A stretch of 64,000 nt of DNA from Mycolicibacterium alvei. Its GTDB lineage: Bacteria; Actinomycetota; Actinomycetes; Mycobacteriales; Mycobacteriaceae. This document shows positions 45,085 to 55,312 of the stretch, piece by piece. A program made the position numbers and the translations under genes. The stretch spans positions 5,022,001-5,086,000 of the forward strand of contig NZ_AP022565.1 in assembly GCF_010727325.1 (NCBI RefSeq). Reading direction: 5' to 3'. Below the pieces are notes generated by a model that searched no databases, was not told the origin of the DNA, and saw only the letters and a program-made list of their open reading frames with translations. Positions within the stretch are counted from its first letter, which is position 1, and each line of letters starts with the position of its first letter.

Positions 45085-45600
45085 TCAGCGCAGCACCCTG
45101 TCCAGGGTGCGCAGGTTTCTGGTGGTCGAGCAGGATTTGTAGCGCGTCTTGCCCATGGTCTTGCCGATCGCACTGGCGAGTGTCGCCGTTCGGGGCACCT
45201 GCCAATAGAGCACCCCGTCGCCGCGCTGCACCTTTTCGTCGTCTCCAGGGGGCAGGGCCGCGAGCTCGTCGAGCATTTCGGCGTCGCTGACGAACGTGAC
45301 GTAGGAGTGGTGGTCAGGGACCTCCCGCTCGAATGGATAACCGGTGGAGATCTTCTGCAGGGTGGGCACGTCGTACACCAGCACCCAGGCTTCGTAGCCG
45401 AAGGTGTCTCGGAGGGTGCGCTCGGCCGTGCTGCGGACCTTCGCGGCATCGGAAGTGCTGTCCAGCAAGATATTTCCGCTTGCCAGAATCGTACGAACGT
45501 CGCTGAACCCGGCCGCCGTCATGGCCTTCGCGACGTCGGCCATCTTGAGATTGACGCCACCGACGTTGACGCCGCGCAGAAACGCGATGTAGCGGGTCAC
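45085..45600 (-). CDS. DUF1697 family protein
   Basis: A 171-residue soluble protein with the DUF1697 opening YIAFLRGVNVGGVNLKMADVAKAMTAAGFSDVRTILASGNILLDS and the closing TRYKSCSTTRNLRTLDRVL. Function of this common family is unknown. ATG start at 45600. It is downstream of, and on the same strand as, the esterase gene (17 bp apart) and probably in the same unit. Confidence 0.88.
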   Translation of the reverse strand: MTRYIAFLRGVNVGGVNLKMADVAKAMTAAGFSDVRTILASGNILLDSTSDAAKVRSTAERTLRDTFGYEAWVLVYDVPTLQKISTGYPFEREVPDHHSYVTFVSDAEMLDELAALPPGDDEKVQRGDGVLYWQVPRTATLASAIGKTMGKTRYKSCSTTRNLRTLDRVLR

Positions 45601-45617
45601 GGCCTCAGCCTAGTCAG

Positions 45618-46589
45618 TCACTTCACCGGCAGCTGGTCCAGTTCGGCCTTCGCGGTGGCGGTGATCAGGTTCAGCACCCGCCGGAAGCTGGGGGAGCGCG
45701 TCGACACAATCGACGTGTGGTTCTCACCCGGGAGCAACTCGACGGCGGCCCGCCCGCCGCGCTTCTTGAGCGCTGCGACATAGCGTTGCGAGTTTGCCGG
45801 TGCGACAACGGTGTCGAGGGATCCATGGATCGCGATCACCGGCACGTTCGGGTCGAGGTTCTGGATCGGATCGACCGAGGCGTACCGCTTCGGCACGTCC
45901 GCCGGACGGCCCCCGAGCACCGCGACGATGCGGTTGTCGCCGTGGTTGGCGGCGTAGACCATGTCGAGTGGGCCGGCCAGCGAGATGACCCTGGTCGGCC
46001 GGAAGCGAGGCTGGAAGCCGACCTCGTCACCGCGCAGGTCCTGCCGGGTGCTGGCCCACACCGCCAACTGGGCTCCCGCACTGTGGCCGACGACGAGCGC
46101 ATCCTCAATCGCCAGCTGCGGATACCGCAGGGCCACTTCGGCGACGTAGTCCATGGCGCGCGCCACGTCGTCGAATGTGGTCGGCCATCCGCCGCCCGAC
46201 CCCAACCTCCGGTACTCGATGTTGTAGACGGCCATGCCACGGCTGCTGAGCTCGCGGGCCAGTCCGGCGAAGACCCCGGCGCCCATGGTGCTCTGCCACC
46301 CGCCGCCGTGGATGAGCACCACCAGCGGGACCGAATTGAACGCATGCGTTCCGGCGGGCAGGTACAGGTCGGCCCAGTTCTGGTCGAGGTCACGGCCGGT
46401 GGGGTGCGCGTCCGACAGGTAGTGGAGGCGGGTGACAGTCGCGTCGTGCAGGGTGAGCGCCTCGGGAACCACCGTGAGCTCAGCGGACCTCCTCTCGGTC
46501 GTCGCCGCTGTCGTCGTGCACGACGGGATGGCCCCGGCGATCAGCAGGGTGGTGAGCACCGTCAGCAGGCGGCGTTTCTGCAGTGGCAT
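45618..46589 (-). CDS. Secreted lipoprotein-like esterase (alpha/beta hydrolase)
   Basis: A 323-residue hydrolase. The N terminus (KRRLLTVLTTLLIAGAIPSC) is a signal sequence ending in a lipobox-like IPSC, so Cys24 may be lipidated. HGGGWQ is the oxyanion motif, GHSAGAQ the nucleophile elbow, the acid is in GSLDTVVAP and the His in GENHTSIV. This is the BD-FAE/carboxylesterase group acting outside the membrane. First gene of a unit with DUF1697. Located just after the omt gene on the same strand (19 bp). Confidence 0.85.
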   Translation of the reverse strand: MPLQKRRLLTVLTTLLIAGAIPSCTTTAATTERRSAELTVVPEALTLHDATVTRLHYLSDAHPTGRDLDQNWADLYLPAGTHAFNSVPLVVLIHGGGWQSTMGAGVFAGLARELSSRGMAVYNIEYRRLGSGGGWPTTFDDVARAMDYVAEVALRYPQLAIEDALVVGHSAGAQLAVWASTRQDLRGDEVGFQPRFRPTRVISLAGPLDMVYAANHGDNRIVAVLGGRPADVPKRYASVDPIQNLDPNVPVIAIHGSLDTVVAPANSQRYVAALKKRGGRAAVELLPGENHTSIVSTRSPSFRRVLNLITATAKAELDQLPVK

Positions 46590-46608
46590 CTGGTTGCAGC
46601 CGGACCGG

Positions 46609-47914
<1,306 letters not shown>

Positions 47915-47948
47915 GGCCTGCCTGCGCTCACTGCCCGTCCGGTCGGAC

Positions 47949-47954
47949 TAGGCT
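47949..47954 (+). promoter_or_regulatory. -10 box of a leaderless DUF5302 gene
   Basis: TAGGCT ends 6 bp before ATG 47961, leaving no room for a leader, so the DUF5302 gene has its own leaderless promoter. Confidence 0.5.
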
Positions 47955-47960
47955 GCCCCT

Positions 47961-48134
47961 ATGGCGAGCGACGAAGTGCCGGAAGACGACAACAAGCGCA
48001 AGTTCCGCGAGGCTCTCGAGCGTAAGAACGCCAAGGCGGCATCGGGGTCTGCCCACACCGACGGGGGATCCAAACACTCCAAGGCCCACGGCCCCGTCGA
48101 GGGTCGGCGGGAGTTCCGTCGCAAGAGCGGCTAG
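47961..48134 (+). CDS. DUF5302 small charged protein (Rv1155A-like)
   Basis: A 57-residue hydrophilic protein (MASDEVPEDDNKRKFREALE ... KAHGPVEGRREFRRKSG). It begins acidic and ends basic, is probably unstructured, and matches the actinobacterial DUF5302 family and the position of Rv1155A. It falls below the size cut-off of many gene finders but the codon bias and promoter support it. Function unknown. Confidence 0.85.
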   Translation: MASDEVPEDDNKRKFREALERKNAKAASGSAHTDGGSKHSKAHGPVEGRREFRRKSG

Positions 48135-48169
48135 CCCCTAACCCGTTCCGTAGTGCGCAGCGTCGATGG

Positions 48170-49492
48170 TCAGTCGCGGGCCAGCGCGCGAGCCGCTACG
48201 AGGGCGGCCAGCATGACTGCCACGCAGTAGACACCCTGATCCTTCAGGCCCCAGGCGACCGAGGTCAGCGTCGCCGCACCGGCCAGGCACAGCAGCAGGC
48301 CCACCGCCGAGCTGCGGATCCCGGGGCCGGCCACCTTGCCGCCGTCCCACAGCGGCAGCGGCGAATTCTCCAGCGGGCGCAGTGCGACGAACGCCATCGC
48401 CACCAGTCCGGCCATCAATGCCAACTGCAGCACCGACAGGGCCAGGAATCCGGGGGCCGACGGGTCGTAGCGGTCCAGGCCCAGGTAGTCGAAGACCAGG
48501 TGCAGGCCCAGCAGCAGCGGCATGTGCCACAGATACAGCGTCATCGCGCCGGAGTTTCCGATCGCGGTCAGCCACCATACCCGCGGCCGCCGCGCCCACC
48601 GGTTGATGGCGGGGGCGGCGGCAATCGCGAACGCGCACATCATGATTGCGTGGCCGGCCAGCAGCAGTGAGGGCGGTGTCATGTTCTTGAGCTGCTGGGT
48701 CTCGATGCCGACCAGGCTCAGCTCGTACGGGCCGAAGTACAGCAGCGCCAGGTTCACCCCGAGCATGCCGATCCCGATCTTGCACGCGGCGCCGCTGGAC
48801 AGCAGGTTCCGTCGGTAGGCGACACCGAACACGCCGGGAATCAGCCACACCACGGTGTTGAGGTAGCCCAGCGAGGCGTAGCCCTCAGTGCTGTCGGCGG
48901 TGATCCGGACTGCGTCGATCGTGGCGATGAACGCATAGGTGCCGATCACCGCACCGGCGACCTGGGCGGTGGTGGTGATGCGGGCCAGCAGGGGCACCGC
49001 GGCCAGCACCAGGACGTAGGCGCCCAGGAACCACAGCAGCTGGACGGAGATGCCGGCGATGGGTTCGTAGACATGTTCGGGCAGGACGAACCGCAGCACC
49101 GCCAGGGTGACAGTCCAGAAGGCCAGGTAGTAGAACACCGGGCGGTAGAGCCGGGTGCAGCGCTTCAGCAGCCAGCCGCCCCAGGAGGAGCCGGGCTTCC
49201 AGGACTGCACCGAAGCCGCCACACCGGCGAAGAAGAACAGCGGCATGATCTGGAACACCCAGGTCAGCGCCTGGAACACGGTGGATGCCGTGAGCAGGTT
49301 GCTCCAGATGAACACGTCGTCGCGGATCGTGCTGGTCGCCATGACGGTGTGGCCGAACACCACACCGATCAGCGAGACGATCCGGATGACGTCGATGGCC
49401 CGGTCCCGGTCAGCGGGGGTCTGGGCCTCCACCTCGGCGGGGGACGGGAACAGCCCGGCCTTTTCGGGGGCTTCTTCGCACGCAACGGTCAT
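48170..49492 (-). CDS. Acyltransferase-3 family membrane protein
   Basis: A 440-residue integral membrane protein with ten or more hydrophobic segments. DRAIDVIRIVSLIGVVFGHTVMA carries the Arg and His typical of the AT3/OafA group, and FWTVTLAVLRF, GNSGAMTLYLWHMPLLLGLHLVF continue the pattern. Such proteins acetylate or acylate surface glycans and lipids. ATG 49492 is used; the longer frame runs antisense through the IS remnant. It begins the second accessory block. Acceptor unknown. Confidence 0.85.
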   Translation of the reverse strand: MTVACEEAPEKAGLFPSPAEVEAQTPADRDRAIDVIRIVSLIGVVFGHTVMATSTIRDDVFIWSNLLTASTVFQALTWVFQIMPLFFFAGVAASVQSWKPGSSWGGWLLKRCTRLYRPVFYYLAFWTVTLAVLRFVLPEHVYEPIAGISVQLLWFLGAYVLVLAAVPLLARITTTAQVAGAVIGTYAFIATIDAVRITADSTEGYASLGYLNTVVWLIPGVFGVAYRRNLLSSGAACKIGIGMLGVNLALLYFGPYELSLVGIETQQLKNMTPPSLLLAGHAIMMCAFAIAAAPAINRWARRPRVWWLTAIGNSGAMTLYLWHMPLLLGLHLVFDYLGLDRYDPSAPGFLALSVLQLALMAGLVAMAFVALRPLENSPLPLWDGGKVAGPGIRSSAVGLLLCLAGAATLTSVAWGLKDQGVYCVAVMLAALVAARALARD

Positions 49493-49527
49493 GACAGAAA
49501 CGCTATGGCCCCGAGGTCGCGTAGTCC

Positions 49528-50280
49528 CTAGGTAGAAATACGGGATTCGCTTCGCCGGAGTAGCAGGGTGATTTGGTTGAGGTAGACGAAGCGTTCGTGG
49601 GCGGCCATGGGCCGTTTCGTAGTGGCGGTCATTGTGGCGGCAGTGATAGATCGAACCGTTGGTGTGTTCGACCACCGAGCGTCGAGGTTGGACGATGAAG
49701 CCGTGGCCGGGTTTGGGCCCGGAGACCATGTCGACGGCGCCGCTGGCCTTAGCCGCGGCGGTGGTGAGGCCTGCCTGTGTGGCCCTGGTCCACCCACACG
49801 TGGCTGATGGTCGGCGTAATCGGCTTCGCCTTGGGCAGCAGCGTGGGAATGCGGCACGGTCCGCCACGTCGGCCGCGGCGACCAGAACACAGGTGGTGCC
49901 GACGAGTGCATGGCGTTTGACTCCGTCGACTTTCTTAGCCTCGTCGAACTCGCGCGGTCCGGCCACTGGGGACGCCTTGATGCCGGGAAAAACCATCACC
50001 GCTGCGGTCGGCCTGCGCCGGCGATCGGGTGCGGATATCTCCGCGGCAAAGGATTGGCGCCCAGATGCCGTCGGTGCCGCTGACCGGGTCTGTGGTCACG
50101 TGACTATCGATATTGATCATCCGTACCATGGGCGTTCGCGCTGGCCAGGGCACTTGTCGGTGGTGTGTGAGACGTTGATCAGTGATGGCGCGTCACACCA
50201 CATTCCGGTTCTGTCTCGATCCCACGGTCGAGCAGTACGAGGTGCTGGCACGTCATGGCGGGGCAGCGGCGCACGCTGAA
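49528..50280 (-). mobile_element. IS5-family transposase remnant, frameshifted
   Basis: Pieces of a DDE transposase can be followed on the minus strand through several frames: VDGVKRHALVGTT near 49,900, then (shifted) ITPTISHVWVDQGHTG near 49,790-49,840, then VSGPKPGHGFIVQPRRSVVEHTNGSIYHCRH near 49,650-49,730, and (shifted again) ERFVYLNQITLLLRRSE near 49,560. These are the conserved blocks of IS5-family (IS427/IS1031 group) transposases. At least two frameshifts and missing N-terminal blocks mean it is dead. Ends and inverted repeats are not clear; boundaries are approximate. No other gene is supported in 49,493-50,312. Confidence 0.75.
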
Positions 50281-50312
50281 TGGTAGCGACGCCGCTCGAC
50301 CCGTTAACCCTT

Positions 50313-51944
50313 CTAGTGCGCAACCGCCTTCTCAGCGCCCACACCCGTCAGCGACCGCACTTCCATCTCGGCGTTGAGCTCGGGGTCCCCGGTGTCGGGA
50401 GAGGTGAGCGTGCCGATGATGCCGAGCGCGAAGGCCAGCGGGATCGACACGATGCCCGGATTGGCCAGCGGGAAGAAGTCGAAGTCCGCGCCCGGGATCA
50501 TCGCGGTCTTGCTGCCCGACACGGCCGGGGAGAACACGATCAGCACAATGGTCGAGATCAGCCCGCCGTACATGCTCCACAGCGCGCCGCGGGTGTTGAA
50601 CCGCTTCCAGTACAGCGAGTACACGATGGTCGGCAGGTTGGCCGCGGCCGCCACGGCGAACGCCAGCGCCACCAGGAAGGCGATGTTCTGGCCGTTGGCC
50701 AGGATACCGAGGCCGATGCCCAGCAGGCCGAGCACCACCGCGGTGATGCGCGACACCCGAACCTGCTCACTCTCGGTCACCTTGTGCGACTTCATGACTG
50801 ATGCGTACACGTCGTGGGCGAACGAGGCCGACGCCGTGATGGTCAGGCCCGCGACCACCGCCAGGATGGTGGCGAAGGCCACCGCGGAGATGACGCCGAG
50901 CAGGATGACGCCGCCGAGTTCGAAGGCCAACAGTGGTGCGGCGGCATTCTGTCCACCCGCGGCGGCCAGGATGCGGTCTGGCCCGACAATCGCTGCCGCG
51001 CCGTAGCCCAGCACCAACGTGAACAGGTAGAAGGCGCCGATCAGGGCGATCGCCCAGACCACCGAGCGCCGGGCTTCCTTGGCGGTGGGCACCGTGTAGA
51101 ACCGCATCAGCACATGCGGCAGGCCCGCGGTGCCCAGCACCAATGCCAGGGCCAGCGAGATGAAGTTGATCTGCGAGGTGAGCGAACCGCCGTACTGGGC
51201 GCCCGGGGCCAACACGTCGCGACCCGAGACGGCGGTACTGGTCGAACCCGAGATGGCGGATTGCGCCGAGCCGAGGATGTCGGAGAAGTTGAGTCCGAAC
51301 TTGGCCAGCACCATCACGGTCATGAATGCGGCGCCCGCGATCAGCAGCACGGCCTTGATGATCTGCACCCAGGTGGTGCCCTTCATGCCGCCGACCAGAA
51401 CGTAGACGATCATCAGCACACCGACCACGGCGATGACGACGGACTGTCCGGTCCGGCTGTTGATGTTGAGCAGCAGCGCCACCAATCCGCCGGCACCGGC
51501 CATCTGGGCCAGCAGATAGAACAGCGACACCGTCATGGTGGAGGTGGCGGCGGCCAACCGCACGGGTTTCTGCTTGAGCCGGAAGCTCAGCACGTCCGCC
51601 ATGGTGAATTTGCCGGTATTGCGCAGCAATTCGGCCACCAACAGCAGGGCCACCAGCCAGGCGACCAGGAAACCGATAGAGTAGAGGAAGCCGTCGTAGC
51701 CGTAGACGGCGATCGCGCCGGCAATGCCGAGGAAGCTGGCCGCCGACAGGTAGTCGCCGGCGATGGCGATGCCGTTCTGCGGTCCGGAGAAGGCTCGCCC
51801 CCCGGTGAAGAATTCGTCGGCGGTGGCGTTGCGCTTGCTGGCCCGGATCACCACGAACAGGGTGACCAGGACGAATACCCCGAAGATGGCGATGTTGGCG
51901 ACGGGGTTGCCGACGGTCTCGGCGGCGAGGTACGTGGTCGACAT
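50313..51944 (-). CDS. Sodium:solute symporter (ActP/MctC-type monocarboxylate transporter)
   Basis: A 543-residue SSS-family symporter with thirteen predicted membrane segments (DEFFTGGRAFSGPQNGIAIAGDYLSAASFLGIAGAIAVYGYDG; LVGGMKGTTWVQIIKAVLLI; GTAGLPHVLMRFYTVPTAKEARRS). This matches acetate permease ActP and corynebacterial MctC, which carry acetate, propionate or pyruvate with sodium or protons. Its ATG overlaps the stop of the DUF485 partner by 1 bp. Substrate is most likely a short monocarboxylate. Confidence 0.9.
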   Translation of the reverse strand: MSTTYLAAETVGNPVANIAIFGVFVLVTLFVVIRASKRNATADEFFTGGRAFSGPQNGIAIAGDYLSAASFLGIAGAIAVYGYDGFLYSIGFLVAWLVALLLVAELLRNTGKFTMADVLSFRLKQKPVRLAAATSTMTVSLFYLLAQMAGAGGLVALLLNINSRTGQSVVIAVVGVLMIVYVLVGGMKGTTWVQIIKAVLLIAGAAFMTVMVLAKFGLNFSDILGSAQSAISGSTSTAVSGRDVLAPGAQYGGSLTSQINFISLALALVLGTAGLPHVLMRFYTVPTAKEARRSVVWAIALIGAFYLFTLVLGYGAAAIVGPDRILAAAGGQNAAAPLLAFELGGVILLGVISAVAFATILAVVAGLTITASASFAHDVYASVMKSHKVTESEQVRVSRITAVVLGLLGIGLGILANGQNIAFLVALAFAVAAAANLPTIVYSLYWKRFNTRGALWSMYGGLISTIVLIVFSPAVSGSKTAMIPGADFDFFPLANPGIVSIPLAFALGIIGTLTSPDTGDPELNAEMEVRSLTGVGAEKAVAH

Positions 51945-52288
51945 CAGGCCGTACCCTCCAGCTCTTCGCGGATGGCGGTGGCCCGCGGGTCGAGTTCCCG
52001 ATTGGCGAAGCGCACGTAGAGCCCGGTGATGAGGAACGTGGTCAGGAACTGGCCCAGCCCGACCAGCAGACCGACGTTGATGTTGCCGAACACCCGGACG
52101 GCCATGAAGTCGTGGGCGAATGCGCCGAGGGCGACGTAGAGGGCATACCAGATCAGGAAGAATGCGGTCATCGGAAAGACGAAGCGGCGCAGGCGGGTAC
52201 GCAATTCCTGGAACTCAGGGCTTGCCTGCGTGGCGAGGAACCGTTCCCCGGTGGGGATAGTCCTCTCGGGAAGGTCGGTTTCGGTCAC
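51944..52288 (-). CDS. DUF485 membrane protein, symporter partner
   Basis: A 114-residue protein with two transmembrane segments (FPMTAFFLIWYALYVALGAFAHDF; NINVGLLVGLGQFLTTFLITGLYV), the DUF485 hallmark that accompanies acetate/pyruvate symporters (YjcH of the actP operon). GTG 52288 is preceded by AGGAG at seven bases. Co-translated with the downstream symporter. A 144-bp gap upstream separates it from the second symporter module and likely carries a promoter. Confidence 0.88.
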   Translation of the reverse strand: MTETDLPERTIPTGERFLATQASPEFQELRTRLRRFVFPMTAFFLIWYALYVALGAFAHDFMAVRVFGNINVGLLVGLGQFLTTFLITGLYVRFANRELDPRATAIREELEGTA

Positions 52289-52432
52289 CCGAGGACTCCT
52301 GACAATTGACTGTGGGATAGCGGAGAACCTAATTGAGAGCTGGGTCACATGCGATGGGTATCGCGGTCGATACGCCGAGTTCGGTCATCGCTGCGCTGAG
52401 CGGTCGGTCGGGGAGGCTGAGCGGCGGGAAGC

Positions 52433-54163
52433 TCAGCCTGCGGGTACGCGCTCGACGCCCAGGCCGAGGCGCTCCGGAACGTGCATGCGGGCGAAGATCT
52501 GCGCGACGCCGGGGGTGGGTCGGGTGAACAGGCTGACGGCGATCATCGTGAGGAAGGCGATCGGCACGCTGACCGCCGCGGGGTAGCCCACCATGACCGC
52601 GGGCCATCCGCCGAGTACATCGTCGTCGACTCCGCCGCTGATCGCCACGAGCACCGCGCCGCCGCACACACACCCGCCCACCACGAGCCCGCAGGCCGCG
52701 CCGATCGCCGTCAGGCCCCGCCACCAGATCCCGAGCACCAGCAGCGGGCACAACGTCGACGCCGCGACGGCGAAGGCCAGTCCGACGCTGCGGGACAACT
52801 CGAGTCCGGAAACCATCAGGGACAACGGAATCGGGATCAGCCCGCCTACCACCGCGGCGATCCGGAAGTCGCGGACCCGGCCGCGCAGCACATCGGTGGC
52901 CAGGGCGCCGGCGATGCTGATCAGCAGCCCCGAGGAGGTGGCCAGGAAGGCCGCGATGGCGCCTGCGGCCACCAGGGCGGCCAACAGTTGGCCGCCGATT
53001 CCTCCGACGGCGGCGCCCGGCGCCAAAAGTACTGCAGCGTCGGCAGTTCCGGTGATGAGTAGCTGCGGGACGTACAACCGGGAGAAGACCCCCAGCAGGA
53101 TCGGGAAGAAGTAGAACACTGACAGCAGTGCCACCACCGCCAGCGCGGTGCGCCGGGCGGCCCGCCCGTCGGGGTTGGTGTAGAAGCGGACCAGCACGTG
53201 CGGCAGACCCATGGTGCCCAGGAACGTCGCGACGATGATGGACAGCACCTGATAGAGCGGATGTCCGCCGCCGAGGCCCCCGCCCGAGGAGACCCACTCA
53301 CTGCCGGTGCCCGGCGTGCCGGCCACCACGGGCGTGGCCGCGCCGGCCGCCAAGGTCAGCGTGGTGCCTGCGCCGAGGGCGTGCTGCCCGGGCGCGGTGA
53401 TCGTGGCGGACTCGACGTGGCGGCCGTCCAGATCGCCGGACACGGTGATGCCGGCCGGTTCGATCACCTGGACCACCACTGCGGCCTCGATCTGCACCGT
53501 GGTCTGCTGCTGCACGGTGGGCGGCAGCGGGCCGCCCAATTCGCCGCCGTCATTGATGAACAACCCGAGCAGTGCCAGGGCCGGGACCGCGATGGCGGTG
53601 AGCTTGAGCCAGTACTGGAAGGCCTGCACGAACGTGATCGACCGCATACCGCCGGCCACCACATTGGTGATGACGATCGCGGCGACCAGTAGCGGACCGG
53701 TCCAGACCGGAACGCCCAGAAGCGTTTTCAGGGCGAGCCCGGCCCCCTGGTACTGCGGGGCCAGATAGAACAGGCAGATCACCACGACGACGAGCATGGC
53801 CACCTTGCGCAGGCGCGCCGAGCCGAGCCGGAATTCGGCGAAATCAGGGACGGTGTACGCCCCCGACCGCCGTAGCGGTGCGGCCACGAACAACAGCACA
53901 CCCAGATAGCCCGCGGTGAAACCGACCGGGTACCACAGCGCGTCGGCACCGTATTTCGCGATCAGCCCGGCCACCCCGAGAAATGAGGCAGCGGAGAGGT
54001 ATTCGCCGGAGATGGCGGCGGCATTCCACTGCGGGCCGACGCTGCGCGAAGCCACCAGGAAGTCGGAGGTGGTGCGCGACAACCGGAGTCCGTAGGCGCC
54101 GATGGCGATGGTGGCCACCGCGGAGGCGAGCAGCGCGGCGGCGGTCAGCGGTGCGCCGGTCAT
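52433..54163 (-). CDS. Sodium:solute symporter with large extracytoplasmic insertion
   Basis: A 576-residue SSS symporter (DFLVASRSVGPQWNAAAISGEYLSAASFLGVAGLIAKYGADALW; VAGGMRSITFVQAFQYWLKL; GTMGLPHVLVRFYTNPDGRAARR). Between residues about 210 and 290 there is an extra, non-hydrophobic, Val/Thr-rich stretch (IEAAVVVQVIEPAGITVSGD ... GTTLTLAAGAATPVVAGTPG) that the first symporter lacks; its topology suggests an outward-facing beta-rich loop. ATG 54163 overlaps the DUF485-like stop. Substrate probably a monocarboxylate related to that of the neighbouring transporter. Confidence 0.87.
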   Translation of the reverse strand: MTGAPLTAAALLASAVATIAIGAYGLRLSRTTSDFLVASRSVGPQWNAAAISGEYLSAASFLGVAGLIAKYGADALWYPVGFTAGYLGVLLFVAAPLRRSGAYTVPDFAEFRLGSARLRKVAMLVVVVICLFYLAPQYQGAGLALKTLLGVPVWTGPLLVAAIVITNVVAGGMRSITFVQAFQYWLKLTAIAVPALALLGLFINDGGELGGPLPPTVQQQTTVQIEAAVVVQVIEPAGITVSGDLDGRHVESATITAPGQHALGAGTTLTLAAGAATPVVAGTPGTGSEWVSSGGGLGGGHPLYQVLSIIVATFLGTMGLPHVLVRFYTNPDGRAARRTALAVVALLSVFYFFPILLGVFSRLYVPQLLITGTADAAVLLAPGAAVGGIGGQLLAALVAAGAIAAFLATSSGLLISIAGALATDVLRGRVRDFRIAAVVGGLIPIPLSLMVSGLELSRSVGLAFAVAASTLCPLLVLGIWWRGLTAIGAACGLVVGGCVCGGAVLVAISGGVDDDVLGGWPAVMVGYPAAVSVPIAFLTMIAVSLFTRPTPGVAQIFARMHVPERLGLGVERVPAG

Positions 54164-54534
54164 GGCTCGCTGTCGACGACCCGGACGAAGTCCCGCTCGC
54201 CCTGCTCGGCCAGCCGCACATACAGCCGCCCCACGCCGTACAACAGCGGGTACAGCAGCCCGCCCAGGATCAGCCAGTTGAGCCGGATGCCGAACACCGT
54301 GAGCGCGGCCAGATCCGGTACGGCGGCATTGACCAGCACGAGTGCGACCACGACCGTGATCACCACCGCGGCCAGTCGCACAGCGAGTCCCAACTGGGTG
54401 CGCACCAGGCCGCGTACCAGTGCGTCGCCCACCTGGGTCTGCTCGGCCACCTCGATGCGGGTGCGCACCATGCGGGTACCGCGCCGGTGCGCCAGCACGA
54501 TCCGTTCCCGTTGCGGGGTGGACCCGTCACTCAT
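54160..54534 (-). CDS. DUF485-like membrane protein, partner of second symporter
   Basis: A 124-residue protein with two transmembrane segments (LAVRLAAVVITVVVALVLVNAAV; LNWLILGGLLYPLLYGVGRLYVRLA) and a cytoplasmic N terminus. It plays the DUF485 role ahead of the second SSS gene. Its start overlaps the end of the LytTR regulator gene by 8 bp and its stop overlaps the symporter start by 4 bp, so the four genes from kinase to symporter are one coupled operon. Confidence 0.82.
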   Translation of the reverse strand: MSDGSTPQRERIVLAHRRGTRMVRTRIEVAEQTQVGDALVRGLVRTQLGLAVRLAAVVITVVVALVLVNAAVPDLAALTVFGIRLNWLILGGLLYPLLYGVGRLYVRLAEQGERDFVRVVDSEP

Positions 54535-55312
54535 CGCTGCCCGCCGGCTTGAGGGAGCGCATCGGATCGCGGACCAACCGGTCGCGGAGTTCGCGAGCCT
54601 GGCGCCGGCTCACCGGAAGTTCCACGGCGGGGGAGGTTCCGTTGGCGCGTAACCGCACCAGCACCGCGCCGTCGGCCGTGCGCAGCCCGGTGACCTGCCG
54701 CAGTGACACCAGGTACGACCGGTGGATGCGTTGGAATCCGTGATCACGCCAGCGGATTTCCAAGGTGCTCAACGGGATTCGCACCAGATGGGCGCCGGTT
54801 GTCGAGTGCAGACGCGCATAGTCACCCTCGGCTTCGACCCACCCGATACTGTCGCGGGGCACCAGGTGGGTGATGCCGCCCAGTTCGGCGGGGACCACAT
54901 TCCAGTCCTGGTCGTCGGGCTGGGGCGTGGCCGGTGTCTTCGGCGCTGTCGAGACAACGCGGCGTACCGCCTCGTCCAGTCGGTCCTGCCGGATCGGCTT
55001 GAGCAGATAGTCGACCGCGCCGACGTCGAAGGCCGCCACCGCCTTGTCCTCGTGGGCGGTCACGAACACCACGGCGGGCCGGTGCGCGTAATTGGCCAGC
55101 ACCCCGGCCAATTCGATGCCGGACAGACCGGGCATGTTGATGTCGAGGAACACCGCGTCGATGGTGTGCTGGTTGAGTTCGCGCAGCGCCGAGGTGGCGT
55201 CGGAGGCAGAGTGAACCTCGCCGACGTCGGGGTGCCGGCCCAGCAGATAGGCCAGTTCGTCGAGTGCGGGTGCCTCGTCATCGACGGCCAGCACGGTCAG
55301 GTTGGAGCTCAC
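54527..55312 (-). CDS. LytTR-type response regulator
   Basis: A 261-residue regulator: receiver domain with phospho-acceptor Asp in DAVFLDINMPG and Lys in YLLKPIRQ, then a LytTR DNA-binding domain (GITHLVPRDSIGWVEAEGDYARLHS ... RIHRSYLVSLRQVTGLRTADG). GTG start at 55312 overlaps the kinase stop by 4 bp. It should bind direct repeats ahead of the symporter genes. In other bacteria LytTR systems (BtsSR, YpdAB, LytST) sense pyruvate and induce its transporters. Confidence 0.92.
   Translation of the reverse strand: MSSNLTVLAVDDEAPALDELAYLLGRHPDVGEVHSASDATSALRELNQHTIDAVFLDINMPGLSGIELAGVLANYAHRPAVVFVTAHEDKAVAAFDVGAVDYLLKPIRQDRLDEAVRRVVSTAPKTPATPQPDDQDWNVVPAELGGITHLVPRDSIGWVEAEGDYARLHSTTGAHLVRIPLSTLEIRWRDHGFQRIHRSYLVSLRQVTGLRTADGAVLVRLRANGTSPAVELPVSRRQARELRDRLVRDPMRSLKPAGSDE

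Noticed and set aside
49493..50312. Ordinary genes in the gap between the acyltransferase and symporter genes
   Set aside because: All frames are broken pieces of an IS5-type transposase; no intact gene is supported.
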